A stretch of DNA of 64,000 nt from Candidatus Bipolaricaulota bacterium (GCA_025060395.1 JANXCC010000003.1:62001-126000), one strand, 5' to 3'. Numbered from the stretch's first letter, positions 40,337 through 50,042 are shown. Translations and numbers: made by a program. The notes: generated by a model not told the origin, from the sequence alone.

Positions 40337-41587
40337 ATGCCAAAATGGAGCATTGCTGCGATAGTGTTGCTGATAGCCCTCACCTCTAACCCCTCTCATG
40401 TCTTCACGGACGGGAGAGGGGTGCCCGCAGGGCAGGGTGAGGGCCTCCCTACACAACCCCCCGTTCCCCCAGAGTACGCCGATCTCTACGCGCTCTTAGA
40501 GAGCAAACTCAAGGCTGCTGAAAGCTATCTCTCAGCTCATTGGGACGGCACACAGCACTCTGTCGTCTTCAGCACGGAGCTATTGGCTGCGAACTCCAAT
40601 CAGGGAGAGCATGTGCTCCGTGAACAAGCGTGGCAGAGCATTCTCTTCAATCTCGATCGCATTCAATTCTTAGGCGTGCGCGCTGTCAAAGTCGCTGTCA
40701 AGTACCCTATATTGATGCCCCAATTCCCGCGCTCAGCAGAGTATCTCGTGCTGTACAAAAAACTCGGCGACGAGCTGCGCCGCAGAAACATAAAATTTTT
40801 AGTGCAGATGACGCCAGGGTTTAAGCCCTCAGCACTCAGCTCTTTGCCCGTCGAGCCGTATTATGCGAATCTCACTCTTGAACGCTACAAGCGCGAGAAG
40901 CGCCAGATGGCCGAGATCATCATCAGAGAGATTCGCCCCGACTATCTCACCGTCGAGAACGAGCCAAAGACCGCACAAGAGAACACAGGCCTGCCCTTCA
41001 CCGTGCAGAACTTCACCGAGATCGTGCGATATATTCTTGATGGACTAGATCGTGCAGGAGTCTTGGTCGGCGCAGGTGCAGGGACTTGGGACAATGTAGC
41101 GTACTTCGAGAGCCTCGCGCGCAATACTTCTGTTGACTATATGGATATACATATCTACCCCGTCAATTTTGATTTTCTCATAGACCGGACGCTCCAGATC
41201 GCCGCGATCGCTCAGCAATATCATAAAAAGCTCTTTCTCGGGGAAGCGTGGCTCTATAAAACCCGCGATGCAGAGCTGTTTGGCCCCCCGGTTGCTGCTG
41301 CACCAGGGTTGTACGCGCGTGACGTCTTCAGCTTTTGGGAACCCCTTGATGTGAAATTCGTTGAGACGATCTGGAAGCTCGTGCATTATTTGAAGATAGA
41401 TTTCGCGTCGTTCTTCTGGATGCGCTACTTTTTCGGATATGTCGAGTACACTGAGCGCACAAAGTCTCTCTCCCCAGCAGAACTCTTTCGACTCGCTAAT
41501 CTTGAGGCTGCAAAAAATATGCGGCAAAATCCACCCAAGCTCACCCAAACCGGGCTGACATTTCAAAGGCTGATCAAGGCCCCGTGA
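40337..41587 (+). CDS. Secreted glycoside hydrolase-like TIM-barrel protein (clan GH-A-like)
   Basis: Signal peptide; DYLTVENEPKTA and KLFLGEAW read as acid/base and nucleophile positions; DIHIYP. Confidence 0.6.
   Translation: MPKWSIAAIVLLIALTSNPSHVFTDGRGVPAGQGEGLPTQPPVPPEYADLYALLESKLKAAESYLSAHWDGTQHSVVFSTELLAANSNQGEHVLREQAWQSILFNLDRIQFLGVRAVKVAVKYPILMPQFPRSAEYLVLYKKLGDELRRRNIKFLVQMTPGFKPSALSSLPVEPYYANLTLERYKREKRQMAEIIIREIRPDYLTVENEPKTAQENTGLPFTVQNFTEIVRYILDGLDRAGVLVGAGAGTWDNVAYFESLARNTSVDYMDIHIYPVNFDFLIDRTLQIAAIAQQYHKKLFLGEAWLYKTRDAELFGPPVAAAPGLYARDVFSFWEPLDVKFVETIWKLVHYLKIDFASFFWMRYFFGYVEYTERTKSLSPAELFRLANLEAAKNMRQNPPKLTQTGLTFQRLIKAP
40376..40444. repeat. Palindromic REP/MITE-like element inside the 5' coding region
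   Basis: Arms GCCCTCACC..ACCCCTCTC and GAGAGGGGT..GGTGAGGGC, with an inner TGCCC-GCA-GGGCA hairpin. Confidence 0.65.
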
Positions 41588-41646
41588 TCTCCATGAGTTC
41601 TCCACAATCGGGTGTATAATCATAGCTATCATGAGGGGTGAGAACC

Positions 41647-42264
41647 ATGCTCAAGCGTCGTCTCTATCTAGCAATTGCTTTAGCTGCCCTTAGCGCGCTT
41701 GCTGTTGGGGGATGGGCCTTGGCCCAATTGATCTTCGGCATGGGGGAGTATCCTGGAGGAACGCTCAGAGTCGTTTATAAATTCGAGCGGGCCGAGTTTG
41801 GGCCGAGTATCTATACGATGGAAGTCAAGCCCAGCGGGGATCGTTTCGATATTATCGAGACGGTCGAGACCAAAGGGCGCAAGGCCGATGAGATCGGCTC
41901 CGGATTTGGTCCCTCTGGGGCTGCAGGAGCAGCGCGAGCACGCTTCGAGCCACGCCGTGAAGAGATCATAGATCTTTCGCCGTTGTCGGTGCTTGGCGAG
42001 AAGAAAGTCGAACTCAAACCCAACGAACGCTATCTCCTGCCCGACGGCGCGGTGCTCCAGACGCTGAATCAAGACCAGATCGCAGGAATCAAAGTGATTC
42101 GAGCTGTCTACACGCACCCGAACTATCCGGGGCAGCGCGTTCTCTTTGCTTTCGCTGATCTAGAGACGAGCAAGCTCTTGCTCTTCCCGCCGTTCTTAGA
42201 GAGACAAAAAGACGGGAAGATGGTCAACCGCGTCACGCTCATCGAGTTCTCTTACAAAAAATAG
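41647..42264 (+). CDS. Secreted/envelope hypothetical protein upstream of an ABC export operon
   Basis: Signal peptide MLKRRLYLAIALAALSALAVGGWALAQ; track start at 41638 is GTG, ATG at 41647 preferred. Confidence 0.7.
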   Translation: MLKRRLYLAIALAALSALAVGGWALAQLIFGMGEYPGGTLRVVYKFERAEFGPSIYTMEVKPSGDRFDIIETVETKGRKADEIGSGFGPSGAAGAARARFEPRREEIIDLSPLSVLGEKKVELKPNERYLLPDGAVLQTLNQDQIAGIKVIRAVYTHPNYPGQRVLFAFADLETSKLLLFPPFLERQKDGKMVNRVTLIEFSYKK

Positions 42265-42267
42265 CGT

Positions 42268-42960
42268 ATGATCAAGCTCGAAAACGTCTCGCGGATCTAT
42301 CAGATGGGCAAGACACTTGTTCCGGCGCTGCGCGGGCTGAGCTTAGAGATCGCCGACGGAGAGTTTGTCGCGATCATGGGGCCATCGGGTTCTGGCAAGA
42401 GCACGTTGATGCATCTCATCGGCGCGCTGGACACCCCAACCCAAGGGCAAGTCCTGCTCGATGGCATCGATATCGCGCAACAGAACAGCAATCAGCTTGC
42501 TGAGCTGCGCGGAAAGAAGGTCGGCTTTGTCTTCCAGACGTTCAATCTCGTTCCGACGCTCTCGGCGCTCAAAAACGTCGAGCTTCCTATGATCTTTCAG
42601 AAAATCCCCAGAAAAGAGCGCTACGAAAAAGCACGTCGGCTCTTAGAGCAAGTAGGCTTGGGAGATCGGCTCCATCACAAGCCGTCGGAGCTCTCTGGGG
42701 GAGAGTGCCAGCGCGTGGCCATCGCGCGCGCTCTTGCGAATGATCCCGAAATCTTGCTCGCCGACGAACCCACGGGAAATCTCGACGCAGAGTCGGGCTA
42801 ACAAATTATGCAGATTCTCAAAAAGCTCAACGAAGAGAAGAAGATGACCGTCATCGTGGTGACGCATAATCCCGAAGTTGCCCGCTACGCGCATCGGATC
42901 ATCCGGATGCGCTATGGCCAGATTGAAAACGTCTCTCAGAACGTTCAGGGAGGCATCTAG
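42268..42960 (+). pseudogene. LolD/MacB-type ABC ATPase with in-frame TAA at 42799-42801
   Basis: Normal through GNLDAESG; after TAA the same frame continues QIMQILKKLNEEKKMTVIVVTHNPEVARYAHRIIRMRYGQI to TAG 42960. Confidence 0.85.
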
Positions 42961-42964
42961 CCAT

Positions 42965-44209
42965 ATGCTGTTTGACTATTTTGATCTCGCTTTGCATAAC
43001 ATTCGCAGCCGAAAGTTGCGGTCTTGGTTGACGGTGTTGGGGATTGTGATTGGAGTCACGGCAGTCGTGGCGCTGATCGCGATTGGGCAGGGGATGAAGC
43101 GCGCCGTCGAGCGCGAATTTGAAGCGATTGGCTACGACACGATCATCGTCTTCCCTGGGGCAAGCTTTGCCCAAGGGCCAGGAGGCGGGCCCGGTCCAGG
43201 GAGCTTTGGCGGCTTACAACCCCAAGCGCTCAATCTCGACGCGCTGCGACAAGTCCCCCAAGTCGCGCAGATTGGGTATCTGCGCATCGAGACAGCAATG
43301 GTCACCTCAACGAAGATGGAAGGACAAGGCTTTTTGAGAGTGACAGGGCTTGGCCCGGGAGTCAAAGAGAACTTTGGCGGATACTTTCGGTATTTCGTGC
43401 TCGAATCTGGCCGAGCGTTCGCGCCCGACGATCAGTTTGTCGCGGTCTTGGGGAACCGCCTTGCAGCAGACTTGGGCGTCACCGTTGGAGACGAGATCAC
43501 CATAGACAATCAGAGCTTTCGGGTGATTGGAGTCTTACAAGCTGTTGAGCTAGGGCGCGGAGGCATTGGCTTTGGGAATATCAACAACGCGCTCTTCGTC
43601 CCAAGCAAAGCGCTAGAAGCGCTCAACCAAGATGAAGGCAAGGTCTCTCTTGTCTTAGTCAAAGCAGCCAAAGGCGCCAAAGTCGCGGACGTAGCCACTC
43701 GCATCAAAGCCACCATGAGCCGTCTCGGCACGCCGGTCTCAACGGTGACCGCCGAAGAGATCAGCCAGCGCATCAGCGGGGTCTTGGGAGCCATTCAGAT
43801 GACGTTAGCTGCTATCGCTGCGATCTCGCTCCTAGTCGGTGCCGTCGGCGTGATGAACACCATGTACACTTCTGTGTTGGAGCGCACGCGCGAGATCGGT
43901 ATCTTGAAAGCTATCGGCGCAAAAGACAGCCATATTTTGAGTCTCTTCTTGATCGAGTCGGGGCTGATCGGGCTGATCGGCGGGGCTATTGGAATTGTCT
44001 GTGGGGTCATGTTGAGCAGCGGGGCGAGCGGCTTCATCACGCGTGCTATGGTCTTTGGGCCCTTAGGCGGAGGAGCGGGGGCAGAGTTCAGCCCGGAGCT
44101 GATCATCGGGACGTTGGTTTTTTCGTTTGTGCTGGGGGCGCTTTCGGAGGTATTACCAGCGCGGCAAGCCGCCCAGCTACGCCCGGTCGAAGCGCTGCGC
44201 TATGAATAA
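42965..44209 (+). CDS. MacB/LolC-like ABC transporter permease
   Basis: ALHNIRSRKLRSWLTVLGIVIGVTAVVALIAIGQGMK, GVMNTMYTSVLERTREIGILKAIGA. Confidence 0.88.
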   Translation: MLFDYFDLALHNIRSRKLRSWLTVLGIVIGVTAVVALIAIGQGMKRAVEREFEAIGYDTIIVFPGASFAQGPGGGPGPGSFGGLQPQALNLDALRQVPQVAQIGYLRIETAMVTSTKMEGQGFLRVTGLGPGVKENFGGYFRYFVLESGRAFAPDDQFVAVLGNRLAADLGVTVGDEITIDNQSFRVIGVLQAVELGRGGIGFGNINNALFVPSKALEALNQDEGKVSLVLVKAAKGAKVADVATRIKATMSRLGTPVSTVTAEEISQRISGVLGAIQMTLAAIAAISLLVGAVGVMNTMYTSVLERTREIGILKAIGAKDSHILSLFLIESGLIGLIGGAIGIVCGVMLSSGASGFITRAMVFGPLGGGAGAEFSPELIIGTLVFSFVLGALSEVLPARQAAQLRPVEALRYE

Positions 44210-45482
44210 GAAAGCTCTCACACTCATTGTGCTCTTGCTTGTAGACAGCACGATTGGATACGGGAGAATCGTGGGCAACTGGACAACTTCCGTGAGCGTG
44301 CAGCCGCAGATGCCGTCGGTCATTGATCAGACTTTAGTGAGCAGTTCCTCAACCCTGATCTTGAGGCTGTTCTTAGGAGACTTGGCGCAGTCGCCCAGCC
44401 GCGCGCTCTCGCGTCTCTTCTTGACTGACCCATCTTTTACACAGCTAGGATTTGCCCTTCAGATGATCTGGCGAGCGCCCGCACTCTTGCAGGGATTTGA
44501 GAGCTCGCTGCTGCACTTCCAGGGCTACAGCAAACAACAGATCATTATGGAGTACCCTGTGGGGACGCTGCTGTGGCGCTTCGCCGCTGCTTTCTCTTCG
44601 GGAGGGCTGCGCTATTTTTGGAACCAAGCCGCGATCAATTACGGCGGCGTGGCTATGAGCAGCGAGCTTTTACTTCTGTCTACGCAGGTGGGGGTACTCG
44701 CAGGCTTGAGTTTGTCGTTCAAGGGAAACACGTTTGAGGGCGCAGCCGCAGGGATAAATTTGCTCCTAGGAACAGAGACAGATTTGACATCGCCGGGCTT
44801 TGGCACCGAGGGCAATCTCTCAGAATGGAACCGCATAGACCTCACAATAGAAGGCGCGAGCTTCCTAGAATGGGTTCACTGCGACAGCATCACTCGCTTT
44901 ACAAGAACAAACGGCTTCGAGTACTCGCGCTGGGATTTTTACTATGAGCCCGACACAGGGCCGCTGAGCTTGCTCTTGACTCTCAGGGTCTTGCCAGACG
45001 AAGAGACCACAGCGCTGACGGCGCTGCTTGATCTGGACGGCCCCGCGCTCTATCTGTATACGAACTTTCAGAGCCTGCGCGGGCTGAGCTTGCAGTATAT
45101 CGAACTGATGAACGATTGGTATCTGAGCAGCACCGTTGCACTAGAGGGCAAGCTTTACAAACGCACAGGCGCGAGCGATATAGACTTACGCGCACGAGAC
45201 TATCTGATTGACACCGCGCTTAAAGACCCAATCTCAAACTATGAGCAGACTGATTACGATGCTGTCGTCTCTCTGGAAGGGATGAGCGATGGCGCTCTCA
45301 CGATCGCGGGCGATCTCTATTTTCGCAAGGGCGAAGCGATGCCCGCGCTGCTGACGAGTCGCGTCAATTTCGACATCGGACTGAGCAAGAATCTCGCGTT
45401 CTCATCTGGGATTGCTCTCGACCCACGCGCGGGACTCAAGCTTCTCATTCTCGGCGTTGAGGTTTGGTTCCACGCGTATTAG
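44202..45482 (+). CDS. Secreted hypothetical beta-rich protein
   Basis: Signal peptide MNKKALTLIVLLLVDSTIGYG; start overlaps the permease stop. Confidence 0.65.
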   Translation: MNKKALTLIVLLLVDSTIGYGRIVGNWTTSVSVQPQMPSVIDQTLVSSSSTLILRLFLGDLAQSPSRALSRLFLTDPSFTQLGFALQMIWRAPALLQGFESSLLHFQGYSKQQIIMEYPVGTLLWRFAAAFSSGGLRYFWNQAAINYGGVAMSSELLLLSTQVGVLAGLSLSFKGNTFEGAAAGINLLLGTETDLTSPGFGTEGNLSEWNRIDLTIEGASFLEWVHCDSITRFTRTNGFEYSRWDFYYEPDTGPLSLLLTLRVLPDEETTALTALLDLDGPALYLYTNFQSLRGLSLQYIELMNDWYLSSTVALEGKLYKRTGASDIDLRARDYLIDTALKDPISNYEQTDYDAVVSLEGMSDGALTIAGDLYFRKGEAMPALLTSRVNFDIGLSKNLAFSSGIALDPRAGLKLLILGVEVWFHAY

Positions 45483-45598
45483 TCTGATTTTCCCCAAATC
45501 CCGACCCGCTCTTCATAAGATCTCCACAATCGCTCAGTATAGTGGGCTTGCCACTCAGCAGAGCGCTGAGTGAGTACCACAGAAAGGAGTGAGCTTCT

Positions 45599-46024
45599 AT
45601 GAAAAAGCTCTATCTCAGCATTGGTGCGATAGCAGTCGCTGTAGCGCTCTTAGCGGGTGTAGCGTTCTATTACGCTTCTGCCCAGAACTCAACGACTACG
45701 GAACAGCCCCGGCCTCCCTCTATCACAGGGAGCGTCAAGACTCCAAGTCGAGCGTCCATCTTAGCTGGCCTCGCGAAGATCGATATTCTCAAAGCCATCG
45801 AGATCGCCAAGGGCCAGCAAGCTGGAACAGTCATTGGGGCAAAGCTCGGCGAGCGCGATGGCTATGTCATCTATAACGTCGTCGTCCTGACCGCCGATGG
45901 TAGCTCCGTACTCGTCATCATTGACGCGGGCAACGGCAACGTTTTGAGCGTGACCAAGTTGCCTCTGGGTGGGCGTTTCGGACGATTTGGGCCCTTCGGC
46001 CCAGGAAGGCGAGGTGGTCCCTAA
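45599..46024 (+). CDS. PepSY-like secreted protein
   Basis: Signal peptide; ILKAIEIAKGQQAGTVIGAKLGERDGYVIYNVVVLTADGSSVLVIIDAGNGNVLSV; precedes a two-component system. Confidence 0.7.
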   Translation: MKKLYLSIGAIAVAVALLAGVAFYYASAQNSTTTEQPRPPSITGSVKTPSRASILAGLAKIDILKAIEIAKGQQAGTVIGAKLGERDGYVIYNVVVLTADGSSVLVIIDAGNGNVLSVTKLPLGGRFGRFGPFGPGRRGGP

Positions 46025-46124
46025 ATAAACCCCGATCTCCTTCCCCCAACCGGAGCGTGGGGAGCCTGCCTCGTGCAGGTTCCCCCGACCTCCTTTTCAC
46101 TCTCTCACTATGTATAATAGAAGC

Positions 46125-46808
46125 GTGCACGCTTCGATCTTGATCGTCGAAGACGAAGAGAAGCTCGCACAAGCTATCGCGCTTTATTTGCGCAACGCCG
46201 GGTTTTCTGTCGAGATCGCGCTCGATGGCCAGGCAGCTCTCGAAGCCTTCGAGCGCCATCGCCCAGATCTGATCGTGCTTGATCTGATGCTCCCCAAGGT
46301 CGACGGCTGGGAGGTCTGCCACCGGATCAGAAGAGAATCAGATGTGCCGATCATTATGCTCACGGCGCGGGTGGGCGAGCCCGCGCGCGTCCACGGCCTC
46401 GAGCTAGGCGCCGACGATTACCTGGAAAAGCCCTTTAGTCTACGAGAGCTTGTCGCGCGCATTCATGCCGTATTGCGCCGCACTGGTAAGAAAAGCCAGA
46501 CCGTAATACGAGCTGGAGACCTCTACATTGATCTTGAGAAGCACGAAGTCTGGGTCAGGAAAAAGAGAGTCGAGCTGACGGCAAGCGAGTTTGCGCTCTT
46601 GGCGTTCATGGCACAACATCCTGGGCGAGTCTTCACGCGGCTGCAGTTGCTCGAAGCGATCCGCGGCTCTACGACGGAGACTCTCGAACGCGCCATAGAC
46701 TCGCATATCAAAAACTTGCGGAAAAAGATTGAGCGCACCCCTCAAGACCCCGAGTACATCCAGACCGTCTATGGGATCGGCTATCGATTCCGTGATACAA
46801 AGTTATGA
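46125..46808 (+). CDS. OmpR/PhoB-family response regulator
   Basis: ILIVEDEEKLAQAI, DLIVLDLMLP, winged-helix C-terminus. Start set at GTG 46125 because the track start overlaps a TATAAT box (46113-46118). Confidence 0.9.
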   Translation: MHASILIVEDEEKLAQAIALYLRNAGFSVEIALDGQAALEAFERHRPDLIVLDLMLPKVDGWEVCHRIRRESDVPIIMLTARVGEPARVHGLELGADDYLEKPFSLRELVARIHAVLRRTGKKSQTVIRAGDLYIDLEKHEVWVRKKRVELTASEFALLAFMAQHPGRVFTRLQLLEAIRGSTTETLERAIDSHIKNLRKKIERTPQDPEYIQTVYGIGYRFRDTKL

Positions 46809-48205
46809 GAGCCCTGTGGCAGCGTATCCCGTTTGCGTATCAATTGATCGGTGCGTTCGCAATCGCGACGATCTGCGCGATTGTAATCGTCTACGTGTTT
46901 GCTGAATGGTCTATTCAAGAGCGTTTTCGGGTGTATCGAGCGCGCGCCGCAGCTTTGCAAGCTCGCCCGCTCCAACGCTTCTTGACAAGCTACTATTATC
47001 GCTTTGGGAGCTGGGAAGGCTTGAGCGAAGTGCTCAACCCCCAGCTCCAAGAATTGCCCCCATTAGAACAGCCGTTGATCATCGCTGATGCGACGGGAAC
47101 GATCTTCATCAGTAGCGATCCAAGGCTTCTTGGGCGTAAGCTCTCAGAACGAGATCTCTCAGCGGGGGTGCCCATCCGCGTGGGAGCAGAGCGCGTCGGC
47201 ACGCTGATCATGGCCGTGCCCGCTGGGAGGTTCAACCCTCTAGAGCAAGAGTTTTCTCAGTCTGTGCGTGAGTCCATCTTGTTGGCCGGCGGGGTCGCCC
47301 TGGTGATCGCCCTGGGATTAGGAGTGCTCTTTGTGCGGCGCTTGGCACGACCATTAACAGAATTGCGTCTTGCTGCTGAGCAAATCTCTCAGGGAAGATT
47401 AGAGCCGCGCGTGCACATCACGAGCAATGACGAGCTTGGGCGCCTAGGAGAGACCTTCAATCAGATGGCCAAGAGCTTGCAGCGCTCTGAACAATTGCGA
47501 CGACAGCTCATTTTAGATATTGCGCATGAGCTGCGCAACCCTTTGATGACCCAGCAGAGTCATCTGGAGCTGCTTCTTGATAACGTCGTTCAGCCCTCTC
47601 CTCAACACCTACAGACGATCTACGAACAGAATCTTTTGCTTGGGCGCCTGGTGCGCGATCTCCAGCTGTTAGCGTTAGCCGATGCTGGTGAACTGCAAAT
47701 TGTGCGCATTCCCACCCCGATGCGTGAGCTTTTGCAGAAGATTATCGCGCAAGTGCAGCCAACGCTCGAAGAGAAAAAGCTCAGCTTAGAACCAGACATT
47801 GCCGATGATCTGCCGACGCTCGCTGTTGATCCCCAGCGTATCGAGCAAGTTTTACTCAATATCTTGGATAACGCATGTCGGTACACGCCGCCGGGGGGAA
47901 CGATTCGGCTCTCTGCTTACAAGGAGAACGCTGTCGTACACATGAGCGTGCGCGATGAGGGGCCAGGGATCGCGCCCGAAGACCTGCCCCATATCTTTGA
48001 GCGATTCTATCGTGGAGACAAGTCCCGGGCGCGCTTCAGCGGTGGCACGGGCTTGGGATTAGCAATTGCTAAAGCACTCATCGAGGCTCACGGCGGACAC
48101 ATCTGGGCAGAGAACCTTCCTGACGGTGGTGCGTGCTTCCACTTTACGCTGCCGCTGAGTTCATCGCAGCAGCACGAATTTCCTGACGCGATCGCGAAGG
48201 AGTGA
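46805..48205 (+). CDS. Sensor histidine kinase (HAMP, HisKA, HATPase_c)
   Basis: DIAHELRNPLMTQQSHLELL, NILDNACRYTPPGG, DEGPGIAPEDLPHIFERFYRGD, GTGLGLAIAKALIEAHGG. Confidence 0.93.
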   Translation: MRALWQRIPFAYQLIGAFAIATICAIVIVYVFAEWSIQERFRVYRARAAALQARPLQRFLTSYYYRFGSWEGLSEVLNPQLQELPPLEQPLIIADATGTIFISSDPRLLGRKLSERDLSAGVPIRVGAERVGTLIMAVPAGRFNPLEQEFSQSVRESILLAGGVALVIALGLGVLFVRRLARPLTELRLAAEQISQGRLEPRVHITSNDELGRLGETFNQMAKSLQRSEQLRRQLILDIAHELRNPLMTQQSHLELLLDNVVQPSPQHLQTIYEQNLLLGRLVRDLQLLALADAGELQIVRIPTPMRELLQKIIAQVQPTLEEKKLSLEPDIADDLPTLAVDPQRIEQVLLNILDNACRYTPPGGTIRLSAYKENAVVHMSVRDEGPGIAPEDLPHIFERFYRGDKSRARFSGGTGLGLAIAKALIEAHGGHIWAENLPDGGACFHFTLPLSSSQQHEFPDAIAKE

Positions 48206-49849
48206 ACCGTCCGCCCCTTGATAAGTGATCGCGTACAAGTAGACCCCGTTGGCCAGTGGCTTGCCTTGCTGATCGAGCATCTCGAGACGCAGCTGCCCGC
48301 TTCTTGAGGAGGCCTCCACAATCTTGCGTCCGCGCAGATCATAGAGTGCGACGCGCAGCTCGGCAACCTCAGCGCTTGCCAACGTGAATTCTAGGGCGTG
48401 CTTCGTCTCGCGGATCTCCAACCTCCTGCTCTCAGCATCCAGATCAGCCGACGATGAAGATGACCCCACCATCACTTGCAACAGAATATCTACAGTCGGT
48501 TCGTCAGGGTCATCGCTGCTGATGCGTAGTATCCCCGTAGTCGTAGATTGATGAGTTCGCGCTTGGACTTCGAACTCAATGCTCTGTCCTGGTGCAAGAG
48601 AGCATGAGAATCGCTTACAGGCATTAGGCAATAGATTAGTCAAGAGCCTGAAAGCTGCGGGATTCTGAACGATCGATACGCGTCTGAGCATTAGAGGGGC
48701 AGCGCCGGTGTTCCGAATTGTGATTTTCTTTTTCTCTTGACCTTGGAAATCTACTCGCATAGGAGACACATCGATATCAGGGATAGCTCTTCCGCAGGCT
48801 AAGATAATGGTCTTAGTGGATTCGTCAGCATCGTTGATAGCTGTGATCGTCAGCGTTCCTGTAGAGCCTCCTGGGGACCGCAGGTGACATCGGACGGTGA
48901 CAGTGCGCACGGCTCCAGGATTGAGGGTAAAGCTTCCTCCACCGTTTACCACCGAGAAAGGAGGAGTGGAAGTGGGGCCATTGACCGTCCCCTGGAGGAC
49001 ACGTTCACCGTTATTACGAATTTCAAATGAGATATCTCTCGCTTCATTGAGGTTCACTGTCCCAAAATCTATTGTCAAGTGTGGTCCGGAGACTGGCCCA
49101 GTATCGAGTGCAGTTTGATTATCTCTGCGCCACACAAGCGTGATCTCAGGGCCCACTCCTTGGCAGAGGAGCGTAGCGATCTTCGTGGGCTCAAGAGCGC
49201 TACTGAGATTTCTGATCTCGAGAGGGAACCGAAAGATCCCCCGGCTTGTGGGAGCACAGCGGACCGTTACTGTATAAGTTCGGCCAGGAGGGATATCAAA
49301 AGCTCCTTCCCCGCGCACCAGGGAAAAGGGAGCTGAGGGTGCCGTAACTGTCCCTCTGAGATTCTCTGTCCCATCATTTCTGATAATAATGTCGCGATCC
49401 ACGGCTCTGCCGACCTCGACCTCCCGAAAATCAAGGGTATCGCCCATCACGAAGGTAAACTGAGGCCCTATCCCATTGCAGAGAAGCCGAATTTCTCTAT
49501 CGGCCGTGATCATCAATATCTCTTCGATAATTCCCACTCTTCGGGGAACGCACCGCACAGCAAGGACGTAGATGGCCCCTGGACGCAAGGCGGCATCCAA
49601 GAAGGCTTCTCCTTCGGCTAAGCCAACCAAGACAAAATGATCGCTAGCAGGTCGACTGATCCTAAGACGAAGCTCTTCCAGGCCATCGTTCCGGATGACT
49701 AGGGTTCGCTCTCGAGCAGTGCCGATTAAGACGTCACCAAATTGCAGCGGGTTATCGCCTAGGACAGTGATTTGAGCCAGAGCTGCTGTCTCGAAGATCA
49801 TTACCAGCCACCAGAACAATCCGATGGCTGTGGCCACGAGTCTCTTCAT
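48161..49849 (-). CDS. Secreted ASPM/SPD-2/Hydin-like repeat protein with a T9SS/FlgD-Ig-like C-terminal tail
   Basis: Repeats LQFGDVLIGTARERTLVIRNDG / LDFREVEVGRAVDRDIIIRNDG / IDFGTVNLNEARDISFEIRNNG; tail LRVALYDLRGRKIVEA...GKPLANGVYLYAI. Confidence 0.8.
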   Translation of the reverse strand: MKRLVATAIGLFWWLVMIFETAALAQITVLGDNPLQFGDVLIGTARERTLVIRNDGLEELRLRISRPASDHFVLVGLAEGEAFLDAALRPGAIYVLAVRCVPRRVGIIEEILMITADREIRLLCNGIGPQFTFVMGDTLDFREVEVGRAVDRDIIIRNDGTENLRGTVTAPSAPFSLVRGEGAFDIPPGRTYTVTVRCAPTSRGIFRFPLEIRNLSSALEPTKIATLLCQGVGPEITLVWRRDNQTALDTGPVSGPHLTIDFGTVNLNEARDISFEIRNNGERVLQGTVNGPTSTPPFSVVNGGGSFTLNPGAVRTVTVRCHLRSPGGSTGTLTITAINDADESTKTIILACGRAIPDIDVSPMRVDFQGQEKKKITIRNTGAAPLMLRRVSIVQNPAAFRLLTNLLPNACKRFSCSLAPGQSIEFEVQARTHQSTTTGILRISSDDPDEPTVDILLQVMVGSSSSSADLDAESRRLEIRETKHALEFTLASAEVAELRVALYDLRGRKIVEASSRSGQLRLEMLDQQGKPLANGVYLYAITYQGADGSLLRDRVRKFVLLR

Positions 49850-50012
49850 GACAAAGCCCCCTTTCCTAGCTTGCTCTCCTGGCTATCTTAGGGCATGCAT
49901 AGCACAGGCTAAATAACAGAAGTCAGACGGCCAAGTGTTATACATAACTTCTGTGCGAGGACATTCCACACCACAGCACGGTTCGTGGGTCACTCTAGCT
50001 CCCATATACAAG

Positions 50013-50042
50013 TTGACATCCACGCTTGCTATAGTGTATGGT
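50013..50042 (+). promoter_or_regulatory. Candidate promoter TTGACA-18-TATGGT
   Basis: Direct reading, upstream of a tiny basic ORF and the PRTase gene. Confidence 0.5.

Noticed and set aside
40172-40456. Minus-strand ORF of 94 aa
   Set aside because: Antisense to the GH-like gene start and the palindromic element; no recognisable domain.
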